The notes under the pieces were generated by a model, which was not told where the DNA came from, did no database searches, and saw only the letters and a program-made list of their open reading frames with translations. From Bacteroidales bacterium (GTDB taxonomy: Bacteria > Bacteroidota > Bacteroidia > Bacteroidales > Muribaculaceae), in NCBI GenBank assembly GCA_003150235.1, contig QAMW01000003.1, positions 182,986 to 246,985 of the forward strand: DNA of 64,000 nucleotides. Direction: 5' to 3'. Positions 43,383 to 52,353 of this stretch are shown here, in pieces; within the stretch, counting starts at the first letter, position 1, and each line of letters begins with the position of its first letter. The position numbers and the translations under genes are program-made.

Positions 43383-44996
43383 TTACTTGAACTGCAATTC
43401 GTAAAGGTCGAAAAGCGGTGTCGATTTCACCGGTGAATCAACGACAAGATATATACCATGCTTGCCCTTCACACCTTTCATGCCTGAGAGAAGCACGTCA
43501 ATGTCGTTACGTGCCGATTCCATATCCTTTGAAAGGGTAAACGAGCCTATCGGCTTGCCGCCTTTCTTTTCCCACGGTGAATCAAGCATCACATTGACGG
43601 TGGCATCTTGTCCGAGCGGCGTGATGTCAAGCAGAAGGTGAGACACCTGAGCATTATCGAAGTTAAAATACTTGTATCCCACTATCGAGCCTGCCGTATT
43701 GTTTACCACCGGAGCTGTGTTCTCACTCAGGTCGTAAGGCTTCTTGAAGCGGTCAGAGTCACCGTAACAGGGCTTCACATACGAGCCTGTAAAAAGAAAA
43801 TCGGGGTAGGAGTGACCGACCTTGGAGGGACCGGTGTAATAGCAGGCGATACCTGCCGGGTAACGCTTCAACGGATTCAGACCTTCAGTCTCGAAACCTT
43901 CCGAGGTGTATTCCGCCTCCGATATCACCACCTTTCCTCCCTTGCCTTCCTCGACGGTAACCTCAATAGGTGCAACCATCGCCTGACGGGCATATTCGTT
44001 GGTGCCACACTGGCGGTGGTAGAACACGTACCACTTCCCGTTGATTTCAATTATACTGCCGTGGGTATTACCGTAAGGAGTCGCCGTCGGTATGATATTA
44101 CCGTCAGCATCAGTGTCACGACCGCGACCGTCTATTATCGTGCCGCCATAAGTAAACGGACCGAGCGGATTATCGCTGTAAGCATAGGCGAGGGTATAAT
44201 TGGATGCGGGCAGTCCGAAATCGCCGTCATTACTCCAGCGGCTATATATGAATACATATTTATCCTTGATTTTGCGCATAGATGATGCCTCAAAAAATCG
44301 GAACACCTTATCCTGGTCACGAGCAGGAATCATATCCTCTACTATCTTGCAGCCCGGTTTGACAGTAGCCATTGTCGCCGGGTCTATCTCTGCGGCAAAT
44401 GACTTTTCAAAGCCCCAGTAGCCGTACACTCTACCATCGTCATCCACGAGCACACCCGGGTCGAAGCGGAATATTCCGTCAGTTACATCGGGATTTTCCT
44501 TGCTCCAGTTGCTTACGGTAAAAGGACCGTCGGGACGTGATGCACGTGCAATCATGCCGTTTCTGCCACCAGCCTGATTATTCGGATACAGGTAATAGGT
44601 CTTTGTACCGTCAGGTGCCACAACCTCCGCCACATCCGGTGCAAAAAGCACGTCACCGATGCCTCCGTCATTGAGCGGCTTGCCATCGGCATTTAGTTTC
44701 GACTCAAATATCACTCCGTCATAACGCCAATTGGTAAGTGAATCGACCGGAGCCGACCATACAACCTGTTCAAGCCCGCAATATTCTGTCTTGCGCGAAT
44801 CATGCGAGCCGTATATGTACACACGGAATTTCCCCGGATTATCCGGGTCTTCAAACACGTATGGCTCACCGTCGGGAATATATTCCCACAAAGGCAGGAA
44901 AGGATTAGCCGCATACACGCTCCATGCCGGAGCCAAAGAAGCCACGGCAACAGTCATTGCAGCCACGGTCTTTACAAAATCACCTGATATTTTCAT
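43383..44996 (-). CDS. Secreted GH43-family glycoside hydrolase with C-terminal carbohydrate-binding-like domain
   Basis: 537 residues with a signal peptide ending near SVYAANP (about residue 30). The GH43 propeller carries FRFDPGVLVDDDG (pKa-modulating Asp), FRFFEASSMRK (general acid Glu) and an N-terminal Asp in VFEDPDNPG (base candidate). The C-terminal ~130 residues (GYKYFNFDNAQVSHLLLDITP onward) resemble a CBM6-like jelly roll. It likely acts on arabinose- or xylose-containing plant glycans. The ATG at 44996 is 45 bp downstream of a full promoter; the longer frame to 45044 overlaps the -7 box. Confidence 0.88.
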   Translation of the reverse strand: MKISGDFVKTVAAMTVAVASLAPAWSVYAANPFLPLWEYIPDGEPYVFEDPDNPGKFRVYIYGSHDSRKTEYCGLEQVVWSAPVDSLTNWRYDGVIFESKLNADGKPLNDGGIGDVLFAPDVAEVVAPDGTKTYYLYPNNQAGGRNGMIARASRPDGPFTVSNWSKENPDVTDGIFRFDPGVLVDDDGRVYGYWGFEKSFAAEIDPATMATVKPGCKIVEDMIPARDQDKVFRFFEASSMRKIKDKYVFIYSRWSNDGDFGLPASNYTLAYAYSDNPLGPFTYGGTIIDGRGRDTDADGNIIPTATPYGNTHGSIIEINGKWYVFYHRQCGTNEYARQAMVAPIEVTVEEGKGGKVVISEAEYTSEGFETEGLNPLKRYPAGIACYYTGPSKVGHSYPDFLFTGSYVKPCYGDSDRFKKPYDLSENTAPVVNNTAGSIVGYKYFNFDNAQVSHLLLDITPLGQDATVNVMLDSPWEKKGGKPIGSFTLSKDMESARNDIDVLLSGMKGVKGKHGIYLVVDSPVKSTPLFDLYELQFK

Positions 44997-45041
44997 GCTA
45001 TAGTCATAATAGGGGGTTAGTACCTCTGTTTTGTTAGAAAA

Positions 45042-45073
45042 CAAAGATACGAGTAAGCGGGCGTAATGCCAAA
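45042..45073 (-). promoter_or_regulatory. Full consensus promoter for the GH43 gene
   Basis: Minus strand: TTTG (complement of 45070-45073), 20-bp spacer, TATCTTTG (complement of 45042-45049). It lies between the MACPF stop and the GH43 start, so the two genes are separately transcribed. Confidence 0.8.
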
Positions 45074-45091
45074 TTGTCGCTCTAAAAAATA

Positions 45092-47314
45092 TTATTCACC
45101 CCATTTCAGCGGATGGCATACATCCCTGATATCAACCGACTCATCAAGTGGTTTCGTCGAATAGCAGGGCCATATCTTCAACTTGGGCGAAAATCCGCCC
45201 TCATTCCACTGGGTCTTTACGTATGAGGCTCCGGAATTCCACCATTCATGCCATTTGTCATACTCCCGCTGGGTGTGGGCGCGCCGCAGTTCGCTGCCGC
45301 CTGTCGAGGCAAATATGCGGTTAGGGTCGAAAGTCCCGCTCTTGTCATCACGCTTATAAAGACCTATCGCCTTAATTTTTTCCGAGTCGGGAGTCTCGCT
45401 GTCGCCGAATTTCAGACACACGTAGTTCTTTTGTCCTGAACAGCCGCCGGGAAGCGCATCATCGCCGCGACGGTAATAATAGTCTGGTGTGTCATCGACA
45501 AACTTTATATCGACAATACCGTCACACTCACTTGAATGGTCAAGCGAATAATACCAGTAATGGTCCACATTATCAAGAATAGCGGGATAGTAATCATTCT
45601 GGGTGGTCTCAACCGCATACCCGACATCATAAGGTGAAAACTTGTTTGCCATCAGCGGATAGTAGATACGGTATTCGCCTGTGCGCACATCCTTGTCTAT
45701 AAACGAAGAGGGCTCACCTTTTTTATGACCGTTTTTGCCGTCACGCATGATAAAATCGGCAACCACTATAGGCGACTTAGCCACAGAGGCGCGTGAATGT
45801 TTTTCCATATATTTGACGCGCTCATTTGACAAGTGGGTTAACACTCCTGTCACGCGCTTTATAGCCGCGCTGTCTTTCGGTGTTTTCCGGTCTCCGAGCA
45901 TGGTGTCATATATATTGACCACATTCAATCCTATGTCCTCTATCTGGGTAAGACTCCAGTCGGGGTCATTCTCATCTTTAGATGGCACGTCAGATGACAG
46001 ACGGTAGCCGATTACCGACCATTTGTCGCTCTGGCTGCTGTCGTTGAAACCGTCAATCCACTTCGCGGCATCATTATCATTCATGTTACCGCCCACACAG
46101 TCGTAATAGCTGACCGCCTTTGACGCGCTGTTGTAAGAGGAGTTTTTGTAACTTACGTCAAAAGAGCCTTTTATATAAGGTGAGTTTTTGCTTGTATAGA
46201 TAAATACCCAGCCTTCACCCGAGCCGGAAGGTCGTGAGCCTGTCATTTCAGCCGAGGCGTCAACTGCAAGAGAGTGCTCATATACATTTTCCTTACGCCC
46301 GTAGATATAGAGACATCTTCCGCCAAATTGTGCCTGAGTGATCACATCAGTACCCCAGCGGTTAAGAAATTCCTCGGCATTGAAAGCAGTCGCATCTTTC
46401 GGCGTCACTATCTGCCTGATATAATCGGGATTGACAAGTGCCAGGAAGAGTGAGTCGGGTAGGGGATTGTTGTTGCTTTTACGGAATTTATCCATGAGTA
46501 TTTTCACCTCGGCTTTTCTCACTGTGTAGATATTCATGTAATATTCATAGTCATGACTCTCCTTGAAGGTCTCGCCGATACCGAATGTAAATGAACCGGA
46601 AACCGAATATTTGTCAATCCATTTTTCCTGAAGAAGGAAATTTGCCTTTGCCGCCTTCTTGAAATTCACACCCACATTGACTCCGTATGACTCCATCATG
46701 CTTGAGGAGGTTGCCTCGTTTATCTCAAACATCTTCTCGACATTGGCGGTAGTGTTGACGCTCACATATTTTTCACCCAGTTCCGACAACCTGTCGTATA
46801 GAATCACCGATTCCGTGGTGTTGCCGACCTCGTTGAAACATACCGTGCCCTTGCCGAGACTTTCGGAATACACCGACAGCATCGCATTGCCCGATGCGCG
46901 TCCGGCATTACCCCTCTCCGCCGCCTGCATGTTTTTAGCCACAATAATAATATTACGAGCTTCCGAAGGGCAGCCCTTAGGCGCTACCTTCACCGGGACC
47001 ATCACAATATTGCGGTCAACCGGAAGCCGGTTGCTCACACGGATAAAATTCTTGTCATCCTCCTTAATCCTCGTGAAGGCGAGCGGCGAGTCGTCAGGTA
47101 TCTCCACATCGACCTCACCTTGAGTATTGACTTCGACAAGTTTTTCATCATCATTGGCAAAATCCATCACGTAAACCATATTGCCATGCACAATATCGCT
47201 GACACCGTCAACGGGGATGTAAGTTGATTCACCACCGGGCTCGTCATTATCACTGCATCCGGTAAAAGAAAGGATGACAGCCGCGCTAACTAAAATACGA
47301 AATACTTTTCCCAT
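45092..47314 (-). CDS. MACPF-domain lipoprotein, possible interbacterial toxin
   Basis: 740 residues. A lipobox ends at Cys20 (ILSFTGC), followed by SDNDE, similar to the acidic signal that sends Bacteroidetes lipoproteins to the cell surface. The MACPF signature is RWGTDVITQAQFGG (residues 319-332), matching W/Y-G-T-x-x6-GG with Asp in place of the usual His. A long C-terminal region (about 500-740) has DGIVDIKFVDDTPDYYYR and C-GG-C-rich parts, possibly a receptor-binding domain. Secreted MACPF proteins of Bacteroidales (BSAPs) kill related strains; others have unknown roles. A toxin function is inferred from family only. Confidence 0.85.
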   Translation of the reverse strand: MGKVFRILVSAAVILSFTGCSDNDEPGGESTYIPVDGVSDIVHGNMVYVMDFANDDEKLVEVNTQGEVDVEIPDDSPLAFTRIKEDDKNFIRVSNRLPVDRNIVMVPVKVAPKGCPSEARNIIIVAKNMQAAERGNAGRASGNAMLSVYSESLGKGTVCFNEVGNTTESVILYDRLSELGEKYVSVNTTANVEKMFEINEATSSSMMESYGVNVGVNFKKAAKANFLLQEKWIDKYSVSGSFTFGIGETFKESHDYEYYMNIYTVRKAEVKILMDKFRKSNNNPLPDSLFLALVNPDYIRQIVTPKDATAFNAEEFLNRWGTDVITQAQFGGRCLYIYGRKENVYEHSLAVDASAEMTGSRPSGSGEGWVFIYTSKNSPYIKGSFDVSYKNSSYNSASKAVSYYDCVGGNMNDNDAAKWIDGFNDSSQSDKWSVIGYRLSSDVPSKDENDPDWSLTQIEDIGLNVVNIYDTMLGDRKTPKDSAAIKRVTGVLTHLSNERVKYMEKHSRASVAKSPIVVADFIMRDGKNGHKKGEPSSFIDKDVRTGEYRIYYPLMANKFSPYDVGYAVETTQNDYYPAILDNVDHYWYYSLDHSSECDGIVDIKFVDDTPDYYYRRGDDALPGGCSGQKNYVCLKFGDSETPDSEKIKAIGLYKRDDKSGTFDPNRIFASTGGSELRRAHTQREYDKWHEWWNSGASYVKTQWNEGGFSPKLKIWPCYSTKPLDESVDIRDVCHPLKWGE

Positions 47315-47336
47315 AATTATATTTATATTTTGCTTA

Positions 47337-47344
47337 CAAATATA
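47337..47344 (-). promoter_or_regulatory. -7 promoter box (TATATTTG) for the MACPF gene
   Basis: Exact TAnnTTTG on the minus strand, 22 bp before the ATG at 47314. The divergent regulator promoter is 108 bp away. Confidence 0.6.
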
Positions 47345-47452
47345 AGCAGCGCGGCAATAGATTTACAACAGACAGAATAGACAACCGATAGATTACCGTC
47401 ATACAGTGATAGATAGATTGCCATCGGCTTATTGATTATAAATTTTAATAAG

Positions 47453-47460
47453 TAATTTTG
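47453..47460 (+). promoter_or_regulatory. -7 promoter box (TAATTTTG) for the TPR/HTH regulator
   Basis: Exact TAnnTTTG, 33 bp before the ATG at 47494. Confidence 0.6.
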
Positions 47461-47493
47461 CAGTGTAAAAACCAACCTTAACCCACTCTTGTC

Positions 47494-49059
47494 ATGAGAG
47501 CAATTCCGGCAATTCTAATAATCATACTTCTATTATCGGCTTGTCACGCTACTCCCGAACATCAGGGGGATGACCGGCGCGAGACATCCTCTTTATCACG
47601 TAAGGCATGGGAAATGCACCACCGGGGTGAACCGGCGGAAAAATTCATAGCCATGCAGATAAAAGCTGTCGAGCAGATGCGCCAGGGATTGACCGATGAC
47701 AATCCTGTCGAGGTTTTGGAACAACTCGGATTTTTCTACAATTACATAGGCGACTATCCTTCGGCACTGCGCTATTACCGCGAGGCGATCGACTCATTGC
47801 AGTCAATTCCCCTGAACATGCGCAATGAAGGGGCGATACAGCTTTTCGGCGACCTGAGTTCGCTTTATTCGGTGGTAGGCATTATGGACAAGGCTATCGA
47901 ATACAGCGACAGCGCGATTGTCGAGAGCAACCGGCAGAACGGCAGGATGCTTGCCGACGTATATCGTTTTCGCGCCGGTATATTTCAGGCAAACGACATG
48001 ATACCCGAGGCTCTGGAATGCTACGACCTTGCGATGAAGGCGGTTGAATCACGAAACACTGTCGCAAGCAAAGACAAACTGAAGGCGATAATTTCCTCGG
48101 AAAAGGCGGGACTTCTCATCGAGACTTGCAAGGGAAATTCCGACACTATTGACAACGCCGTAAAGGCAATAGAAGCGTCACTGAAATATGACGACATGGA
48201 CGATGCTTACCGTAACTTCTCTCTCGGTCTCGGCTATATAAAACAAGGAAAACTACAGCAAGGTCTGAAACTTCTTACTGAATCGGAGGCATCATTCCGC
48301 GAACAGGGCGACGCCGAGATGCTCTATTTCACCGACTGCGAGCTTATGGACCTGTATGCCCGTCATGCACAATATGAAAAAATGGCACAGCTCTACCCTT
48401 CGTTTATCGAGGCGACCGACTCCTTCCGCAACGATGAAAAAGACCGCGCACTGATAGGAGCGATGATAAAATATGACCTTCAGGCAAGCGAAGACCGCAA
48501 CAAGATACTTGACCTGAAGCTTGACATCGAGCGCGACAGGTCGATAATAGCCTATATCATCACAGGAGCGTTAATCATTATCCTTGTGAGCTGCATTGTC
48601 ATCTTCTATCAGCGTAACAAACTGCAACGTCAGAAACGTATCATGCAGGAACATGAGCTTAGCTGGCTTAACGAGCGTGTCGGCGTACTTGAAAAGGACC
48701 TCTCTGCAGGGATGAACTCCAACACCACCATACTGTCATCGCCACAGCTCATCACAGGAAATTCGGAAGGAAAATTCAGGCGCGCATTCAATGTGTTATA
48801 TCCCGGATTCATACCTACTCTGAAGAAAGATCACCCACAACTATCGACCAACGATGAACTGCTGTGCATGCTCTTGTATCTGCACCATACTACCGATGAA
48901 ATCTCGGTATATCTCGGTATCACGCGCGCGAGCGTCAATACCGCGCGTTATAGGCTGCGTTCAAAACTTGGTCTCGCAAAAGAGGTTGACCTCGATGAGT
49001 TCATTACTTCAGTTAAGACACAGAAGCAACCCGACGGTGACCTCAACGCACCGAAGTGA
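47494..49059 (+). CDS. Membrane-bound TPR regulator with C-terminal LuxR-type HTH
   Basis: 521 residues. The N-terminus ends in a lipobox at Cys17 (LLLSAC); TPR-like helices fill about 40-345 (GDYPSALRYYREAID, MIPEALECYDLAMKAV), with a single membrane helix at about 351-372 (IIAYIITGALIIILVSC), a coiled-coil-like linker, and a C-terminal HTH at about 450-505 (HHTTDEISVYLGITRASVNTARYRLRSKLG). The layout suggests a periplasmic sensor passing a signal across the membrane to a DNA-binding domain in one polypeptide. It is divergent from the MACPF lipoprotein gene and may control it; that link is inferred from position. Confidence 0.82.
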   Translation: MRAIPAILIIILLLSACHATPEHQGDDRRETSSLSRKAWEMHHRGEPAEKFIAMQIKAVEQMRQGLTDDNPVEVLEQLGFFYNYIGDYPSALRYYREAIDSLQSIPLNMRNEGAIQLFGDLSSLYSVVGIMDKAIEYSDSAIVESNRQNGRMLADVYRFRAGIFQANDMIPEALECYDLAMKAVESRNTVASKDKLKAIISSEKAGLLIETCKGNSDTIDNAVKAIEASLKYDDMDDAYRNFSLGLGYIKQGKLQQGLKLLTESEASFREQGDAEMLYFTDCELMDLYARHAQYEKMAQLYPSFIEATDSFRNDEKDRALIGAMIKYDLQASEDRNKILDLKLDIERDRSIIAYIITGALIIILVSCIVIFYQRNKLQRQKRIMQEHELSWLNERVGVLEKDLSAGMNSNTTILSSPQLITGNSEGKFRRAFNVLYPGFIPTLKKDHPQLSTNDELLCMLLYLHHTTDEISVYLGITRASVNTARYRLRSKLGLAKEVDLDEFITSVKTQKQPDGDLNAPK

Positions 49060-49537
49060 CAATCGTGGATGTGGCTCCGCGCCAAGGTAACACTCCCCAA
49101 TAACGCTTGTAGCACACTGTCACTTCACGCCCTGTGCCCTTGGCAGCTGCAAGTTTACGTGCAACCTCGTCATTATCCACAGAGAACACGAAATCACGCG
49201 AATAGGGACGTGTGGAATCTATGAGTGCAGATTGCACAAGCATCTGCCCTTCCCATGTCTTGAACAACATCCCCTGACGCTTGAAATCGACCACATATCC
49301 CCGCTCTTCCATATCAGTCTCGTAGGGGTTGATATAACGCATCCATGTCACGGCAGCAACAGCTACGACAATTATGACAAAACCCCACCATAAAATGCGG
49401 CGCATAGTATGACGTTTTTTGGGCTTTTCAGGCATCTGCGGACTACCTGAATCGGCAGGTGCGCCACCGTCAAACTTAATCACCGGGTCTGTCTTCTCTT
49501 CTGAGAGAAAATTATCGGGTTTAGAGTCAAGATCCAT
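49043..49537 (-). CDS. Hypothetical single-pass membrane protein
   Basis: 164 residues: an acidic N-terminus, a basic segment KPKKRHTMRR, one membrane helix (ILWWGFVIIVVAVAAVTWM, about 47-65) and a periplasmic domain with KRQGMLFKTWEGQMLVQSALID and CYKRYWGVLPWRGATS. I do not recognise a family with a known role. It follows the LPG-synthase-type gene by 12 bp and is probably co-transcribed. Its 3' end overlaps the convergent regulator by 17 bp. Confidence 0.75.
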   Translation of the reverse strand: MDLDSKPDNFLSEEKTDPVIKFDGGAPADSGSPQMPEKPKKRHTMRRILWWGFVIIVVAVAAVTWMRYINPYETDMEERGYVVDFKRQGMLFKTWEGQMLVQSALIDSTRPYSRDFVFSVDNDEVARKLAAAKGTGREVTVCYKRYWGVLPWRGATSTIVTSVR

Positions 49538-49549
49538 AATGGTAAGGGA

Positions 49550-50560
49550 TTATTGTTTCAAATTTCGTGGGGCATTCTTCTTGTCAAGTGCGATTGATAT
49601 GAAGGCATACAATCCGAGAATAACGAGCATACAGGTCTGTGAGCCCCATACTATCGTGGCGAAAGCCGCCGCCCTGTTATATTCGACTCCATATATGCCA
49701 AGCGCAAAGATAATGGCAAGATGCCATGGACCGAGACCTCCGTTGCTCGGGATTCCCATCGATATGCTTGACAATACAAATGCTACAAGAGCGCATATTA
49801 TACCAAGGTCGGCTGTAAAGGAAAATGCAAAATATGCGAGATAAAGCTGAAAGAAATAGCAGCCCCACACACAGGCGGTAAGAAGCAGCCATTTTCCTTT
49901 GTGAGGCATTGTTGCAACCACTGCAAAACCGTTCCAGAGGTTCCTGACTGCCTGACGTACACCAACCACCCATTTATGAGTGCTTTTGGTGGTAAAGAGC
50001 CACACGACAAGTGCTATACTCAAAACTGCAAGCCCCCATAGCCATGGTGAATGTAGCATGTTGAGCATACCCTGATAAGTCTCCGGATATTTCTCACCGA
50101 ACGCCACAAATGCAGGACGGGCGATAAAAAAGGTGACGAGAGTAAGTAACAGCACAGTCGCGGTATCGGCAAGACGGTCGCATACCATCGAGCCGAAAAC
50201 GGTGGTGAATTTCGCGTCCTGACGCTTCGCTATATATCCCGTACGCCACAGTTCCCCGAGGCGCGGGGCAAGGAGATTGACGGCGTATGTGCCGAATATA
50301 CTCCATACAAGCGGGGGAAGAGGTACGCGTATATCAAGAGCATCAAGCTGGATACGCCATCTCATAGCGCGGAATATGTGGGAAAAGATACTCACAATGA
50401 GTGCAATGGCAATCCACACATAATCGCAATGACGGATTTCTTCGACGATGACATTGACATCAATCTTTGAATATAGATAGAAACAAAGACACACGCTTAA
50501 TGCCACAGGCAATCCATACTTTATGATATTCCGCAGTATATCGCTCTTTTTCTTTTCCAA
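49550..50560 (-). CDS. Lysylphosphatidylglycerol-synthase-type (UPF0104) flippase-like membrane protein
   Basis: 336 residues and about eight membrane helices. The family motif RAMRWRIQLDAL (about 65-76) follows helix 2, with GTYAVNLLAPRLGELWRTGYIA next and SSISMGIPSNGGLGPWHLAI near the end. These proteins are related to the membrane part of MprF; stand-alone versions are thought to move lipids or lipid-linked sugars. The start appears to be a TTG at 50560 (MEKKKSDILRN), as no ATG fits. Two -7 boxes lie 73-91 bp upstream. Confidence 0.84.
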   Translation of the reverse strand: MEKKKSDILRNIIKYGLPVALSVCLCFYLYSKIDVNVIVEEIRHCDYVWIAIALIVSIFSHIFRAMRWRIQLDALDIRVPLPPLVWSIFGTYAVNLLAPRLGELWRTGYIAKRQDAKFTTVFGSMVCDRLADTATVLLLTLVTFFIARPAFVAFGEKYPETYQGMLNMLHSPWLWGLAVLSIALVVWLFTTKSTHKWVVGVRQAVRNLWNGFAVVATMPHKGKWLLLTACVWGCYFFQLYLAYFAFSFTADLGIICALVAFVLSSISMGIPSNGGLGPWHLAIIFALGIYGVEYNRAAAFATIVWGSQTCMLVILGLYAFISIALDKKNAPRNLKQ

Positions 50561-50632
50561 AACAATGTCTTTAAAATGGATAATTAACTCTCAAGTAATC
50601 CCTAAGAATTTGTTTATATGCACTTTTACCTG

Positions 50633-50651
50633 CAAAGATACAACAAAGATA
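50633..50651 (-). promoter_or_regulatory. Twin -7 promoter boxes (both TATCTTTG)
   Basis: Two identical TAnnTTTG matches on the minus strand, complements of 50633-50640 and 50644-50651, 11 bp apart, upstream of the UPF0104 gene. Confidence 0.55.
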
Positions 50652-50690
50652 CGAAAGTGAACACCAAATAGAAAAAGAATGTCATCTTCC

Positions 50691-50738
50691 AAGTTCTCCA
50701 AGTTCTCCAATATCGTTAAGCTCATTAATGTCGTTAAC
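50691..50738. repeat. 9-nt tandem repeats
   Basis: Units AAGTTCTCC, AAGTTCTCC, AATATCGTT, AAGCTCATT, AATGTCGTT, then AAC. Same 9-nt step as at 37255-37293. Confidence 0.6.
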
Positions 50739-50779
50739 AACATTTGAAAACGAAAGACAAAAAACTCTATAATTAAAAG

Positions 50780-50831
50780 TTGGTATTATTGGTCAAAATG
50801 TCGAATAATAGGTATAAAATTTGGTATTATT
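50780..50831. promoter_or_regulatory. Direct repeats TTGGTATTATT upstream of the AraC gene
   Basis: Identical 11-bp sites at 50780-50790 and 50821-50831, 41 bp apart (about four helical turns), the second 54 bp before the ATG. The spacing fits operator sites, perhaps for autoregulation; this is an inference. Confidence 0.45.
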
Positions 50832-50884
50832 CATAAAAAAGATGATTTTTGTACTCTTAAAGGAATAGAAAAAAACAGACTAAC

Positions 50885-51799
50885 ATGACTCAGCGAGACG
50901 TAGGAATTTCACATATAGCCAATATAAAGAACTTTTCAACCGATTTCAGCAGTTTCGGAAAAGATTATGTATTTTCACGTATAACACCTGAAGCCAACAC
51001 ATATCCGGGTACTTTGCTCGACAATCCCTGGCGTTTTGACGGACTCACGCTTATGCTCGCGCTAAAAGGCGTCAAATCTATCAATATAAACATGGAGACC
51101 ATAGAGGTGACTCCAAACTCCGCAATTATCACAGGACCCAACGCTATTATAAGTACTGCTGAAGTCGATTGGGAGAATATCGAAGCATATACCCTTTTTA
51201 TATCCAAGGAATTCATGATGGATATAAACCTTGATGTAAATGTGATTAATGTCAGGCAGCAGTTTCAGAAACGCAGACCGGTAGTAGCCCTGACCGATGA
51301 CGAGACGCTGTTGCTTCGCCGCTACCTTGAACTGCTTCATCTCAATGCAAAAAACCGTGAAATGTCGCTTTATGTTAAGAGCATCGCACGTAATCTTATC
51401 TCTGCGCTCGTATATGAAATGATGGAGATAGCCGCGAAGCATGACGAAATAATAGAGGATGACGATGAGCGATATAAGTCGCGCCGCCTCGGATATGTAA
51501 GAGATTTCATGCAGCTTATCAACAGATACCATACTAAGGAACGATCGGTAGGATTTTATGCCGACAAACTATACATATCGCCCAAGTATCTATCTCTTAT
51601 AATAAAGGAAAGTACCGGAAAGAGCGCGGCACAATGGATTGACGAGTGTGTGATAATGGAGGCAAAAAACATGCTCCGTTTTTCCGGGAAAAACATACAG
51701 CAGATAGCTTACGAACTGAATTTCAGCAATCAGTCATCGTTCGGCAAATTTTTCAAGCATCTTACCGGCATGTCACCCACGGAATTTCAACGCTCGTGA
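50885..51799 (+). CDS. AraC-family transcriptional regulator
   Basis: 304 residues. The N-terminal ~180 residues form a cupin-like sensory part (GLTLMLALKGVKSININMETIEV, NSAIITGPNAI). The C-terminal AraC module has the two HTHs: SVGFYADKLYISPKYLSLIIKE and IQQIAYELNFSNQSSFGKFFKHLTGMSPTEF. The inducer is unknown. Duplicated 11-bp sites lie in its promoter region. It is separated by only 20 bp from the SpoU gene, which has its own promoter. Confidence 0.92.
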   Translation: MTQRDVGISHIANIKNFSTDFSSFGKDYVFSRITPEANTYPGTLLDNPWRFDGLTLMLALKGVKSININMETIEVTPNSAIITGPNAIISTAEVDWENIEAYTLFISKEFMMDINLDVNVINVRQQFQKRRPVVALTDDETLLLRRYLELLHLNAKNREMSLYVKSIARNLISALVYEMMEIAAKHDEIIEDDDERYKSRRLGYVRDFMQLINRYHTKERSVGFYADKLYISPKYLSLIIKESTGKSAAQWIDECVIMEAKNMLRFSGKNIQQIAYELNFSNQSSFGKFFKHLTGMSPTEFQRS

Positions 51800-51807
51800 A
51801 AATTTAG

Positions 51808-51815
51808 TACCTTTG
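51808..51815 (+). promoter_or_regulatory. -7 promoter box (TACCTTTG) for the SpoU methylase gene
   Basis: Exact TAnnTTTG. The ATG follows after only 4 bp, implying a leaderless or nearly leaderless transcript. Confidence 0.6.
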
Positions 51816-51819
51816 CAGC

Positions 51820-52353
51820 ATGAAAAAGAAAAGTATCTGGGACCTGCATAGAGTAACCGCCGAGGAATTCAAGGGACAAAAAAAATCACCGCTTGCGGTG
51901 GTGCTTGACAATGTACGCAGTCTTAGCAATGTTGGTGCGGTGTTGCGTACATGCGATGCCTTTGCCGTAGAAGAGGTGCAGCTTTGCGGTGTCACGGGTA
52001 CACCTCCGTCACCGGAGATACACAAAACCGCCCTCGGAGCAGAGGACTCTGTCTATTGGTGCCACTACGACAACACCCTTGACGGCATAGCTGACCTAAA
52101 ACGCCGCGGATTCATAATCTGTGTGCTTGAACAAGTCGAGGGAAGCGTATCATTGGAAAAATTCACACCTGAAGAAGGCAAAAAATATGCTGTCGTTGCA
52201 GGCAACGAGGTAAAGGGAGTGGCGCAGGAAGTGGTCGATGCCGCCGATATTTGCATAGAAATACCGCAGGCAGGTACCAAACACTCGTTAAATGTCTCGG
52301 TAAGTGCCGGTATCGCCTTATGGCAGCTCTATTCGAGGATACTAAATCAATAA
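51820..52353 (+). CDS. SpoU/TrmH-family RNA 2'-O-methyltransferase
   Basis: A 177-residue SPOUT methylase. Motif 1 is VRSLSNVGAVLRTCDAF (Asn and Arg present), motif 2 is VVAGNEVKGV, motif 3 is EIPQAGTKHSLNVSVSAGIALW. It is short, lacking the N-terminal L30-like substrate domain of RlmB, as in the TrmL/TrmH-like group. Its RNA target cannot be read from sequence. The 3' end overlaps the converging nucleoside kinase by 7 bp. Confidence 0.9.
   Translation: MKKKSIWDLHRVTAEEFKGQKKSPLAVVLDNVRSLSNVGAVLRTCDAFAVEEVQLCGVTGTPPSPEIHKTALGAEDSVYWCHYDNTLDGIADLKRRGFIICVLEQVEGSVSLEKFTPEEGKKYAVVAGNEVKGVAQEVVDAADICIEIPQAGTKHSLNVSVSAGIALWQLYSRILNQ

Noticed and set aside
43608..44285. 225-codon frame antisense to the GH43 gene
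   Set aside because: Shadow of the GH43 reading frame without a start context or recognisable domain.
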